The notes beneath the pieces are model-generated. The model saw only the letters and a list, made by a program, of their open reading frames with translations, was not told the DNA's origin and did not search any database. DNA of 7,374 bases from Candidatus Curtissbacteria bacterium RIFCSPHIGHO2_01_FULL_41_11 (lineage in GTDB: Bacteria; Patescibacteriota; Microgenomatia; Curtissbacterales; GWA2-41-24): contig MFAZ01000013.1 of NCBI GenBank assembly GCA_001776335.1, positions 1,917 through 9,290 on the forward strand, written 5' to 3'. Of this stretch, positions 1-5,448 are shown piece after piece. The translations under genes and the position numbers were made by a program. The first letter of the stretch is position 1. Each line of letters starts with the position of its first letter.

Positions 1-239
1 GCGATTCCAACGAACTTTTGCAAAGCGAGACGATTCAGACAATAAACGAAGTTGCCACAAATATTATGGAGGGATCGGGCATTCTGCAGACGACTCATCC
101 TAAAGTTCACAAAATTGTCCCAAGAGGATATTTAATAGATTATATTTTTACTTCGCAGGATATTAAAGTTAGATCCGTTCGGGTTCCTCAGGTGACGATT
201 TCTGACCACTTGCCAGTTATTGCTGAACTTGAGGTTTAA
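1..239 (+). CDS. Endonuclease/exonuclease/phosphatase-family protein, C-terminal fragment (5' end outside window)
   Basis: The frame is open from the left edge, so the gene begins upstream; the first readable residues are D-S-N, which would be the end of a G-D-x-N motif typical of this fold (GDFN in most members). Downstream comes R-G-Y-L-I-D-Y-I-F-T-S, the usual strand with a conserved Asp, and near the end T-I-S-D-H-L-P, the SDH motif carrying the catalytic His. These are the last catalytic elements of DNase I/exonuclease III-like metal-dependent phosphodiesterases or phosphatases. The substrate cannot be told from this part: nucleic acid, phospholipid and small-molecule enzymes share it. 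The last 23 bp overlap tail to tail with the acyltransferase-like gene on the other strand. No signal peptide can be judged because the N-terminus is missing. Confidence 0.82.
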   Translation, partial: DSNELLQSETIQTINEVATNIMEGSGILQTTHPKVHKIVPRGYLIDYIFTSQDIKVRSVRVPQVTISDHLPVIAELEV

Positions 240-1065
240 TATTTATTCCTCCCTTGTAATATCCGTGCAGAGTTTTCGGAAGCGCTGACTGAACTTTTGT
301 AACGATAAGCTCAGCCTGCTGACTAGTGCCGGTGGAATCTTTGATTGGTTCATGGAATACCGCAAAATATTCTTTTCCCTTTGAATAAGCGGAGACGGGA
401 ACAACTTGGAATCCGTTCCTGACAACAATTTCAACCAGAGCAGAAAGACTTCTGTTAAACTCCCTGAGACTACCCGGATGCATGATGTATTTAATGCCTT
501 CGGGTTTTGCGAGACGCACTGAACCTTCGGGGTATAGTATGACATTGCCCCCGTTTCTAAACGAGCGGATAAGTCTTACTGTAGTTTGCAACGTCTTACT
601 ATTTTTGAAAACAGGAATCGAGTCGTATACCGATAAAAATGCTTGCTGAGATTCTCTGTCGACACATTGAAAACCCATGATGCTTGGATTAATTTCCCCT
701 TTCTGGAACCACGTGACTTTTCTATTTGTAAAATTTTCCATTCCCGCTACAATCACTGATGTGGTGAGTATCACTTCCGCGGAAGTGCTTAAAGCTTTCG
801 TCCTGGTCATTATTGGTTGTCTTAGCCTTGAGAGTGGCGCCCGTAGATAATGGTTGGCCACGATAAGAGTTGGAATATCAGGTATTTTGGTTCTTTGTTG
901 AATATTAAAGGTGAACCCGCGCTGCTCTAGAATGCTAATTAGAGTCCTTGCGTCTTCTATTGGATTTCTTTTGAGTCCGTTTATGCCGTCTTCTCTTATT
1001 TGTGCGAAAAGATCCTCAGCTCTGGCAAACGGGATTTGTCTTTCCATTACGTTTGGGACAAGCAT
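217..1065 (-). CDS. PlsC-like (lysophospholipid) acyltransferase, divergent
   Basis: The 282-residue protein shows the block order of the glycerolphosphate acyltransferase (PlsC/LPLAT) family: V-A-N-H at 69-72 (motif I), G-F-Q-C-V-D-R at 131-137 (motif II), L-Y-P-E-G-S-V-R at 177-184 (motif III, family F-P-E-G-T-R-S) and V-V-P-V-S at 221-225 (motif IV). Such enzymes move an acyl chain onto a lysophospholipid or other hydroxyl acceptor at the inner membrane face. Oddly, the motif I Asp of NHx4D is replaced: six residues after N71 there is Pro77, so the catalytic His-Asp pair is incomplete. Acyl transfer activity is therefore uncertain and the acceptor unknown. No clear transmembrane helix is visible. 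The first ATG (1065) lies five bases after a TATAAT on the same strand, so the message may be leaderless; a second ATG at 1047 is the alternative. Neither has a Shine-Dalgarno sequence. Confidence 0.65.
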   Translation of the reverse strand: MLVPNVMERQIPFARAEDLFAQIREDGINGLKRNPIEDARTLISILEQRGFTFNIQQRTKIPDIPTLIVANHYLRAPLSRLRQPIMTRTKALSTSAEVILTTSVIVAGMENFTNRKVTWFQKGEINPSIMGFQCVDRESQQAFLSVYDSIPVFKNSKTLQTTVRLIRSFRNGGNVILYPEGSVRLAKPEGIKYIMHPGSLREFNRSLSALVEIVVRNGFQVVPVSAYSKGKEYFAVFHEPIKDSTGTSQQAELIVTKVQSALPKTLHGYYKGGINIKPQVQQ

Positions 1066-1069
1066 ATAG

Positions 1070-1075
1070 ATTATA
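1070..1075 (-). promoter_or_regulatory. -10 box of the acyltransferase-like gene
   Basis: Minus-strand TATAAT, perfect match to the consensus, ending five bases before the first ATG. A -35 box at normal spacing is poor (TGATTA at 1098-1093). The start of transcription would fall on or beside the ATG, implying a leaderless message or use of the ATG at 1047. A 6-bp inverted repeat (CTCTGC at 1076-1081, GCAGAG at 1111-1116) brackets the region upstream. Confidence 0.5.
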
Positions 1076-1152
1076 CTCTGCCGGGGGTATTTTAATCAGC
1101 TTTTTTGCTCGCAGAGCTAACATTACCGCAGAAGAATATCGATTTTTTACTT

Positions 1153-1632
1153 TTAGCTCACAGCTTTCTTGATGAGCGCAGTGATCTTTGCCTCTTCGGC
1201 AGCGGTCAACTCTTTCAGCGCAAAGGAGGTTGGCCACATGTGACCTTCGTCAAGATTCGCCGTGTCATTGAAGCCAAAGGTCGCGTACCTCGATTTGAAC
1301 TTATGTGCACTTGTAAAGAAGCAGACGACCTTGCCGTCATTGTTGGCATACGCGGGCATCCCGTACCAGGTTTTCGGCGAAAGTGCTGGCGCGCTTGCTT
1401 TGATGATATCATGGAGCTGTTTGGCCATGGTGCGATCCGGTTCCGGCATCTCAGCGATCTTGGCTAAAATGGCGCTTTCCCCGTCCACCTTGGCCCTGCG
1501 AGGGCTGCTTCGCGCTTCCGCCATCAGCTCTTGGGCACGCTCCTTCATCGCAGCTCGTTCCTCATCAGAGAATCCCTTGATCTTCTTGTTGTCCGCGGTT
1601 GTGCTCTTTGAGACTTTTTTTACATTTTTCAT
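1153..1632 (-). CDS. DUF1801-family protein (YdhG/iron-chaperone-like fold)
   Basis: The protein is recognisable as a DUF1801 member: F-S-D-E-E-R-A-A-M-K-E-R-A near the start, then an acidic/alanine helix, I-A-E-M-P-E-P-D-R at 59-67, P-K-T-W-Y-G-M-P-A-Y at 86-95, V-V-C-F-F at 102-106, R-Y-A-T-F-G-F at 115-121 and M-W-P-T-S-F-A-L at 132-139. The family has a YdhG/frataxin-like fold; its biochemical role is not settled, though iron handling has been proposed for relatives. I choose the ATG at 1632 (159 residues) because AAGGAG lies eight bases upstream; the ATG at 1662 in the same frame has no such site. The N-terminal 20 residues are Lys-rich and low in complexity. The gene is visibly richer in G+C than its neighbours and is the only one here with a strong Shine-Dalgarno sequence, suggesting transfer from a higher-GC donor. 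No terminator was found downstream. Confidence 0.85.
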   Translation of the reverse strand: MKNVKKVSKSTTADNKKIKGFSDEERAAMKERAQELMAEARSSPRRAKVDGESAILAKIAEMPEPDRTMAKQLHDIIKASAPALSPKTWYGMPAYANNDGKVVCFFTSAHKFKSRYATFGFNDTANLDEGHMWPTSFALKELTAAEEAKITALIKKAVS

Positions 1633-1640
1633 ATTATTTT

Positions 1641-1646
1641 CTCCTT
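1641..1646 (-). promoter_or_regulatory. Ribosome binding site deciding the DUF1801 start
   Basis: Minus-strand AAGGAG, eight bases before the ATG at 1632-1630. It decides between this start and the longer frame from 1662. It is the only strong Shine-Dalgarno sequence I see before any gene in the window. Confidence 0.75.
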
Positions 1647-1713
1647 TTGATGTTTTTGGCATAGTTTTTACGTTAAGAAAACAAGTAGTTCATTTTTATT
1701 TTAACAATATTTG

Positions 1714-1787
1714 GGTGGCTGACGGGACTTGAACCCGCGACATCCGGCTCCACAAGCCAGCGCTCTACCAACTGAGCTACAGCCACC
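1714..1787 (-). tRNA. tRNA-His (anticodon GTG)
   Basis: Full cloverleaf on the minus strand. Acceptor stem GTGGCTG pairs with CAGCCAC; the D arm is GCTC...GAGC; the anticodon stem CTGGC/GCCGG holds loop TTGTGGA with GTG; the T arm has loop TTCAAGT. An encoded extra G (position -1, base 1787) faces C73 (base 1714), the identity pair of histidine tRNA. The bases after C73 are CAA, so the 3' CCA is not encoded and must be added by nucleotidyltransferase. An extended -10 element lies about 40 bases upstream. Confidence 0.97.
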
Positions 1788-1826
1788 AAGTTGGAATTAG
1801 GCAATTAGTGCGGCTTTCCGAATCAA

Positions 1827-1835
1827 ATTATACCA
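1827..1835 (-). promoter_or_regulatory. Extended -10 promoter of tRNA-His
   Basis: Minus strand reads TGG-TATAAT, a perfect -10 with the extended TGn element, about 40 bases before the tRNA 5' end. No good -35 is seen at 16-18 bp. The bases just downstream (TTGATTCGG) resemble the same part of the three repeats listed below, so stable-RNA promoters here share a style. Confidence 0.6.
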
Positions 1836-1869
1836 GAATTTGGGTATCAATTTGCTTAAAAACTGGCAG

Positions 1870-3531
1870 TTATGCAGAAATTTGGCGAGCTAACCCACTA
1901 CGTGCTCTAAATAAAAGCACTCGTACGTACGAAATGTTTAGCCCCATTATCTTTGCAATATCGTCGTATCCTAGGTGGTAAAATTCCTTCAAAATAAATG
2001 TTCTCCTTTGCTCTGTACCTACTGATGGAAGTAGTTTAATTAACATTTCTCTATATTCATTATCGGTGGCTTCCTCATCCAAATTTACTGGATCTGCTAA
2101 AATATTTACTTCGTACTCAGAAATATTCTGGTCTTCAGTTGGTACTGAAGATCTTAGTTCGGTAATTGCTGCTTGATCGGCTAACCTAAAAGCCCACGCT
2201 CGCAGTTCGAAATCAGTCGTAAAGTGAAACTTTCCTTTCTTCATATAGACTATTGATTTTAATAACATCTGTGAGAAGTAATCCTCAGCATCCTCTGGAT
2301 GGATTTTAAATTTTGATCTAAGATGCCTTTGTATCTCTTCCTTATAGTCATATATTTTAGAAATAGTTTCATCATCCATGGGGAATTCTTCTGTCGCTGG
2401 CTGCTCGCTTAGAATTTCGGTTGGGTTGGTACTTGTTGGTAATTGAACGTTGGTAGCCTCCGATGAAGCCGGATAATATCTGCCTGCAAGAATTGCGTTT
2501 TCTATCATTAAACGGGCAATCTCCATCTCATCCTCAAAGAATGTTTCCAAAACTTTCTTATATTCACGCTCCTCTGTTGAACCATCTATTTTTCTAGCTT
2601 GCTGGAGACGAAGTTCCCTCGCCCTTGATGGGCTGTAAACAGCTTCCAACTTTTTCCAGTTTTCTTTTTGAATTAAGTCTCTCGCCTCGTCTAAGGAAGA
2701 AGCATTCGCAATCGAAACGGCAACTGCTCTAGTCTGCGGTACCGTTAAAACTTCCTTTTTGGCTTCTTCTGCCACCAGTCTTTGTAAATCATGTCGGTTA
2801 GGAAGAGTTTTGGCTATTGCAGACAAGTGCAATGGGGTGATGGATTCAAGAGTTCTGCCCTGTCTTCTTTCTCTTGCTTCTTTGACCAGCTCTGGGTCTG
2901 CAACATTTGCTACAGTCAACTGCTGATAAAGATAAGTTGGAGATATGTGCCACTGGTCACACTTTCGATCTACCCAATTCTTCATCTCATCAACATCTTC
3001 AGGACTTAACCCTAATCTTGCACCTGTCATAGCAGCAGTAAACCTAAGCTGAAAAGCCTGCGAAACTTTTACTTTGTCTCTCCATGGGCTGAAGGTCCAT
3101 GCTTCCTCAATCCACTCTACCAATCTGGAAAAACGCACAGCTCTATGAGTGGTGGCTGCAAGTATTCGCAAATCAACAATTTCTTCCCAGGAACTTTCAG
3201 GTCTAATCGTAGCATATACTTCCTGGCTACCTAAAAGTTTGAGAGCAGGGACCCTATGGAAACCGTCTATAATCGGGAGTTGATCAAATTCCTCTACTTC
3301 AGCTAGAAGAACCGGAGAAAGCTGGCCGGTTCGTAACCCAGGGCGCGATTTGGCCTCTTTGGCTATAGAATCTGCCAACTCTTGAACGTGTGATGCATCA
3401 ACAGGTACGTCTTGGGTATAAATAAGGGAAATAGGAACATATGCTTCGACCAACCCCCCTTCCCGTTTATTTACTATGGTGACTTGTTCGAAAGGTTTCG
3501 TGTGTCGATATTCTGGACGTGCCTCTACCAT
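1870..3531 (-). CDS. ParB-like domain / ECF sigma-70 factor fusion protein
   Basis: 553 residues in three parts. Residues about 30-125 form a ParB/sulfiredoxin-type N-terminal domain: V-P-I-S-L-I with a predicted helix after it, T-G-Q-L-S-P-V-L at 68-75 (like ParB box I) and I-I-D-G-F-H-R-V-P-A-L-K-L-L-G at 87-101 (like box II, DGxHR type). Residues about 150-290 resemble the ParB central helix-turn-helix region: I-S-P-T-Y-L-Y-Q-Q-L at 196-205, I-T-P-L-H-L-S-A-I at 231-239 and L-T-V-P-Q-T-R-A-V at 262-270. After a Ser/Thr/Glu/Pro linker (355-388) comes an ECF sigma factor: region 2 at about 390-462 (D-A-E-D-Y-F-S-Q at 414-421, A-W-A-F-R-L-A at 445-451, E-L-R at 458-460) and region 4 at about 495-550 (L-L-P at 500-502, Y-D-D-I-A-K-I-M-G at 522-530, F-R-A-R-S-G-L at 541-547). 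It should bind DNA and recruit RNA polymerase. The gene lies between two tRNA genes with its own promoter. Fusion is seen directly; target and trigger are unknown. Confidence 0.88.
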   Translation of the reverse strand: MVEARPEYRHTKPFEQVTIVNKREGGLVEAYVPISLIYTQDVPVDASHVQELADSIAKEAKSRPGLRTGQLSPVLLAEVEEFDQLPIIDGFHRVPALKLLGSQEVYATIRPESSWEEIVDLRILAATTHRAVRFSRLVEWIEEAWTFSPWRDKVKVSQAFQLRFTAAMTGARLGLSPEDVDEMKNWVDRKCDQWHISPTYLYQQLTVANVADPELVKEARERRQGRTLESITPLHLSAIAKTLPNRHDLQRLVAEEAKKEVLTVPQTRAVAVSIANASSLDEARDLIQKENWKKLEAVYSPSRARELRLQQARKIDGSTEEREYKKVLETFFEDEMEIARLMIENAILAGRYYPASSEATNVQLPTSTNPTEILSEQPATEEFPMDDETISKIYDYKEEIQRHLRSKFKIHPEDAEDYFSQMLLKSIVYMKKGKFHFTTDFELRAWAFRLADQAAITELRSSVPTEDQNISEYEVNILADPVNLDEEATDNEYREMLIKLLPSVGTEQRRTFILKEFYHLGYDDIAKIMGLNISYVRVLLFRARSGLARQISA

Positions 3532-3540
3532 AAGGTGGGA

Positions 3541-3570
3541 ATTTTACTATGAATTACAATAAATTCGCAA
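3541..3570 (-). promoter_or_regulatory. Candidate promoter of the ParB-sigma gene
   Basis: Minus strand TTGCGA (3570-3565), 18-bp spacer, TAAAAT (3546-3541). Transcription would begin about four bases before the ATG at 3531, so the message would be almost leaderless; no Shine-Dalgarno sequence is present. It sits in the 48-bp gap after tRNA-Arg, so read-through from the tRNA is also possible. Confidence 0.45.
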
Positions 3571-3579
3571 AAACATCTG

Positions 3580-3652
3580 CGCGCCTGGAGGGATTCGAAC
3601 CCCCAACCACTCGCTTAGAACGCGAACGCTCTATCCGTTGAGCTACAGGCGC
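3580..3652 (-). tRNA. tRNA-Arg (anticodon TCT)
   Basis: Complete cloverleaf on the minus strand: acceptor GCGCCTG/CAGGCGC, D arm GCTC...GAGC, anticodon stem TTCGC/GCGAG with loop GTTCTAA (anticodon TCT, reads AGA/AGG), T loop TTCGAAT, discriminator G73. The next bases are CAG, so CCA is not encoded. Repeat copy 1 with its extended -10 lies directly upstream. The first tRNA bases can pair with the end of that repeat: plus-strand GGCGCT-TGG-AGCGCC at 3648-3662 is a perfect inverted repeat. Confidence 0.97.
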
Positions 3653-3655
3653 TTG

Positions 3656-3747
3656 GAGCGCCTTAGTTGACGCTCTTCGTACCTATTATATCAACTTAAA
3701 TGCTATAGAAAAAGAATTCTATCGTGACGCTTTTAGTTTTGCTTAAA
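3656..3747 (-). repeat. Dispersed promoter-bearing repeat, copy 1 (upstream of tRNA-Arg)
   Basis: About 92 bp, aligning without gaps to copies at 6092 and 6531. On the plus strand all copies begin GAGCGCCTTAGT; this one then has ATTATA at 3685-3690 and ends in GCTTTTAG-TTT-GCTTAAA like copy 3. On the minus strand it carries TGA-TATAAT, an extended -10, placed to transcribe tRNA-Arg with a leader of roughly 27 bases. The middle (about 3698-3725) is the least conserved part. Right border inferred from similarity to copy 3 only. Confidence 0.75.
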
Positions 3748-3852
3748 TGTTTTTTTAGATTAACTTTAGGTACAAATGGATAAAATCTAATTTATAATTC
3801 CAAAATGTCGTTCAAAAATCAAGGATAAACCTTATAGAAAAAGACAAAACAT

Positions 3853-3881
3853 TTAAAAGCCTCGCCAAATTAAGGTATAAT
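3853..3881 (+). promoter_or_regulatory. Promoter of the glycoside-hydrolase-like gene
   Basis: TTAAAA (3853-3858), 17-bp spacer, TATAAT (3876-3881). Predicted transcription start near 3888, 17 bases before the ATG. The 3748-3852 stretch upstream is AT-rich and holds another TATAAT at 3793-3798 without a good -35; I see no gene there. Confidence 0.6.
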
Positions 3882-3886
3882 TTTAA

Positions 3887-3904
3887 CTAATTTGCCCGAA
3901 TTAG
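3887..3904 (+). promoter_or_regulatory. Hairpin that makes up the leader of the glycoside-hydrolase-like mRNA
   Basis: CTAATT-TGCCCG-AATTAG: perfect 6-bp arms with a 6-base loop, ending at the base before the ATG and beginning at the predicted transcription start. It replaces a Shine-Dalgarno sequence. It could be an RNA leader structure that influences initiation, or a DNA operator overlapping the start site; the sequence does not decide between them. Confidence 0.5.
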
Positions 3905-5212
3905 ATGTCAGAAGAAAGAAGCGTTGTCCAAACTGTAGATAATTTGTTGCATCTTCGCAGATCAAGAAGAGGACTAGGGATATTCGTTGTTAGATTAGCC
4001 GTAGGTGCGGCAATAATGAAAACGGCAGGGGAGACCATTGGGCTTGCGGCAGAAATGAAAGATATCGAAAATACATGGTCCCGCGCCGCAGTTTCAAACG
4101 AAGAATTTTTCCAAAATTATCAGGACAAATTGCAAAAAGTAACTCTGGGTGCTTCATTCGCTCCTGAAGAATTTTCCAGCCAAGAAAGGGATAAAAGTCT
4201 TGCAATGGAAGCGCTTAGAATCACAATTGAAGAACTTGGCATTAGAGACGTCAGGTTGGGAATCAGGTGGAATAAAGTTATAGGTGAAAGTGGGGAATTC
4301 GACTTTGGTTTTTATAAACCTTACCTGGATTATTGCCTGGAAAAAGATGTAAACGTTTGTTTGAATATCGGCCCTATTAAAACATTTCGCTGGAAAGAAG
4401 AACATGTACCCGGCTATATTCTTGCAAAACTCCCTTCCGTTCCCCAAAAACGTTCAGTGATCAGAAAAGATGATGTTCTGGCACAGTATGCCCTGGAATA
4501 TACACGACAGCTTCTTACTCATATCACCTCAAGCTACTCACAGCACCAACTCTTGAAAATAACCAAAATCCAGCCCGAAAACGAAGGACTTTTCCCTTTT
4601 GGCGAAAATGAGTGGACTATGGGGACTGAATACATCAAAAAATTGATCCGCACAATCGAAAGGTATTTCCCGCATGCCAAAATATTATTAAATTCTGCAG
4701 GCAAAAAGAACTTGAGGGAAATCACCAGAATATTTAACGAAATGAAACTAGAGGATCCGCAAAAGTTTAACGGCCGTTTTATTTCCGGATTTAACTATCA
4801 TTATAAAACGCCAAAACCAGAATTTCCTGCGTACCTTAACACGGTCACCGATTTCATTTATGAGAAATTAGATCCCATTTCCGCACCGGGGATGCACAAA
4901 ACTTGTGAGCAAAACTTGGAAGATGCAAAAAGGTTCGGTTTTAGAATCCAAGTCACCGAAGGACAGGCCGAGCCATACCCTCCGCATTATACGCCCGGTA
5001 ATGACGCAACCGGGTTCAGGTTCATGTTATTGCGCTGTATGGAAAGAATTTTAAATTTAGATCAGCACCAATCGCTTATATCAATTTGGGGAATAGAAGG
5101 CCTGGTAAAAAAGATAATTAGCGATGCATTAGACAATGAACACATGCAGATTATCGAAATTATAAAAACTGTAAATCGGATGATGCCCGAACAAGAGCTT
5201 GCTCAAGCCTGA
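3905..5212 (+). CDS. Membrane-anchored clan GH-A (TIM-barrel) glycoside-hydrolase-like protein
   Basis: 435 residues. The N-terminus is basic (R-R-S-R-R-G at 18-23) followed by a hydrophobic stretch at about 24-39, suggesting one membrane anchor with the rest outside. From about 80 the strand/helix pattern of a clan-A barrel can be followed: V-T-L-G-A-S-F (beta 1), V-R-L-G-I-R-W-N at 116-123 (beta 2), V-C-L-N-I-G-P at 151-157 (beta 3), K-I-Q-P-E-N-E at 221-227 (beta 4; N226-E227 as the usual Asn-Glu acid/base pair), F-N-Y-H-Y at 296-300 (beta 6), I-Q-V-T-E-G at 348-353 (beta 7; E352 as likely nucleophile) and I-S-I-W-G-I-E-G at 392-399 (beta 8, Trp395). A retaining hydrolase acting on a glycan near the cell surface is the inference; GH5/GH39/GH42-like families cannot be separated by eye, and no substrate is claimed. 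It is the only long complete plus-strand gene here and appears to be transcribed alone. Confidence 0.68.
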   Translation: MSEERSVVQTVDNLLHLRRSRRGLGIFVVRLAVGAAIMKTAGETIGLAAEMKDIENTWSRAAVSNEEFFQNYQDKLQKVTLGASFAPEEFSSQERDKSLAMEALRITIEELGIRDVRLGIRWNKVIGESGEFDFGFYKPYLDYCLEKDVNVCLNIGPIKTFRWKEEHVPGYILAKLPSVPQKRSVIRKDDVLAQYALEYTRQLLTHITSSYSQHQLLKITKIQPENEGLFPFGENEWTMGTEYIKKLIRTIERYFPHAKILLNSAGKKNLREITRIFNEMKLEDPQKFNGRFISGFNYHYKTPKPEFPAYLNTVTDFIYEKLDPISAPGMHKTCEQNLEDAKRFGFRIQVTEGQAEPYPPHYTPGNDATGFRFMLLRCMERILNLDQHQSLISIWGIEGLVKKIISDALDNEHMQIIEIIKTVNRMMPEQELAQA

Positions 5213-5345
5213 AGTTGCTTCTGTTTTACATCCACTCAAACTGATTGAAATTGCCCTGATTAAGCTAAAAAGCAAAAAAATCAGCGTCGAACCCGGAAAA
5301 GGCTTATTTTTAGGCTCTAATCGCCCCTATTCTTACGAAAGTTAA
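5199..5345 (+). CDS. Possible small ORF overlapping the end of the hydrolase-like gene
   Basis: Reading frame +1 relative to the preceding gene, open from just after a TGA at about 5183 to TAA at 5343-5345. From TTG at 5199 it gives 48 residues: a hydrophobic/basic helix (V-L-H-P-L-K-L-I-E-I-A-L-I-K-L-K-S-K-K) followed by I-S-V-E-P-G-K-G-L-F-L-G-S-N and a Tyr-rich tail. The composition is protein-like, and the stop falls exactly at the foot of the long hairpin at 5341. There is no Shine-Dalgarno sequence and no ATG. It could be a translationally coupled small protein, the frameshifted tail of the hydrolase-like protein, or chance. I recognise no family. Confidence 0.25.
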   Translation: MLKPEVASVLHPLKLIEIALIKLKSKKISVEPGKGLFLGSNRPYSYES

Positions 5346-5401
5346 ATCATGAGCGGGTGATGGTTCTAGGCTCGAACCTCCACTCGCTGTTCAATGATAA
5401 C
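5341..5401. other. Long imperfect hairpin between convergent genes
   Basis: About 21 paired positions in four blocks: GTTA/TAAC (5341-5344 with 5398-5401), TCAT/ATGA (5347-5350 with 5394-5397), AGCGGGTG/CACTCGCT (5352-5359 with 5381-5388, one G-T pair on the plus strand) and GGTTC/GAACC (5362-5366 with 5374-5378), closing a 7-base loop TAGGCTC. The top 8+5 pairs and 7-base loop have the size of a tRNA acceptor/T-arm minihelix, but no cloverleaf follows. No T-run flanks it, so it is not a classical intrinsic terminator, though it lies between the converging hydrolase-like and toxin genes. The other sequence in 5213-5448 holds no convincing gene. Confidence 0.6.
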
Positions 5402-5448
5402 AATGCTGAGGCAAAATTGCTCGCATTTCAGCTTGAGGCGTTAAATAA

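Noticed and set aside
217..239. Gene overlap at the left edge as evidence of a sequencing error.
   Set aside because: Short tail-to-tail overlaps are common in compact genomes and both proteins keep sensible ends.
1105..1732. Two overlapping plus-strand frames (1105-1467 and 1262-1732) that could be genes.
   Set aside because: They lie antisense to the DUF1801 gene, which has clear family motifs and a strong ribosome site; the second also runs into tRNA-His. They are long only because the GC-rich gene has few stops on the other strand.
5256..5284. Intrinsic terminator after the hydrolase-like gene (CTGATT...AATCAG).
   Set aside because: Six weak pairs with a 17-base loop, and the T-run needed on the plus strand is absent.
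5341..5401. Integron attC site or tRNA remnant.
   Set aside because: The outer bases run GTTAAAT...GATAAC, opposite in order to attC core sites (RYYYAAC...GTTRRRY). No anticodon arm or D arm exists and the T-loop consensus is not in the loop of the paired stem.
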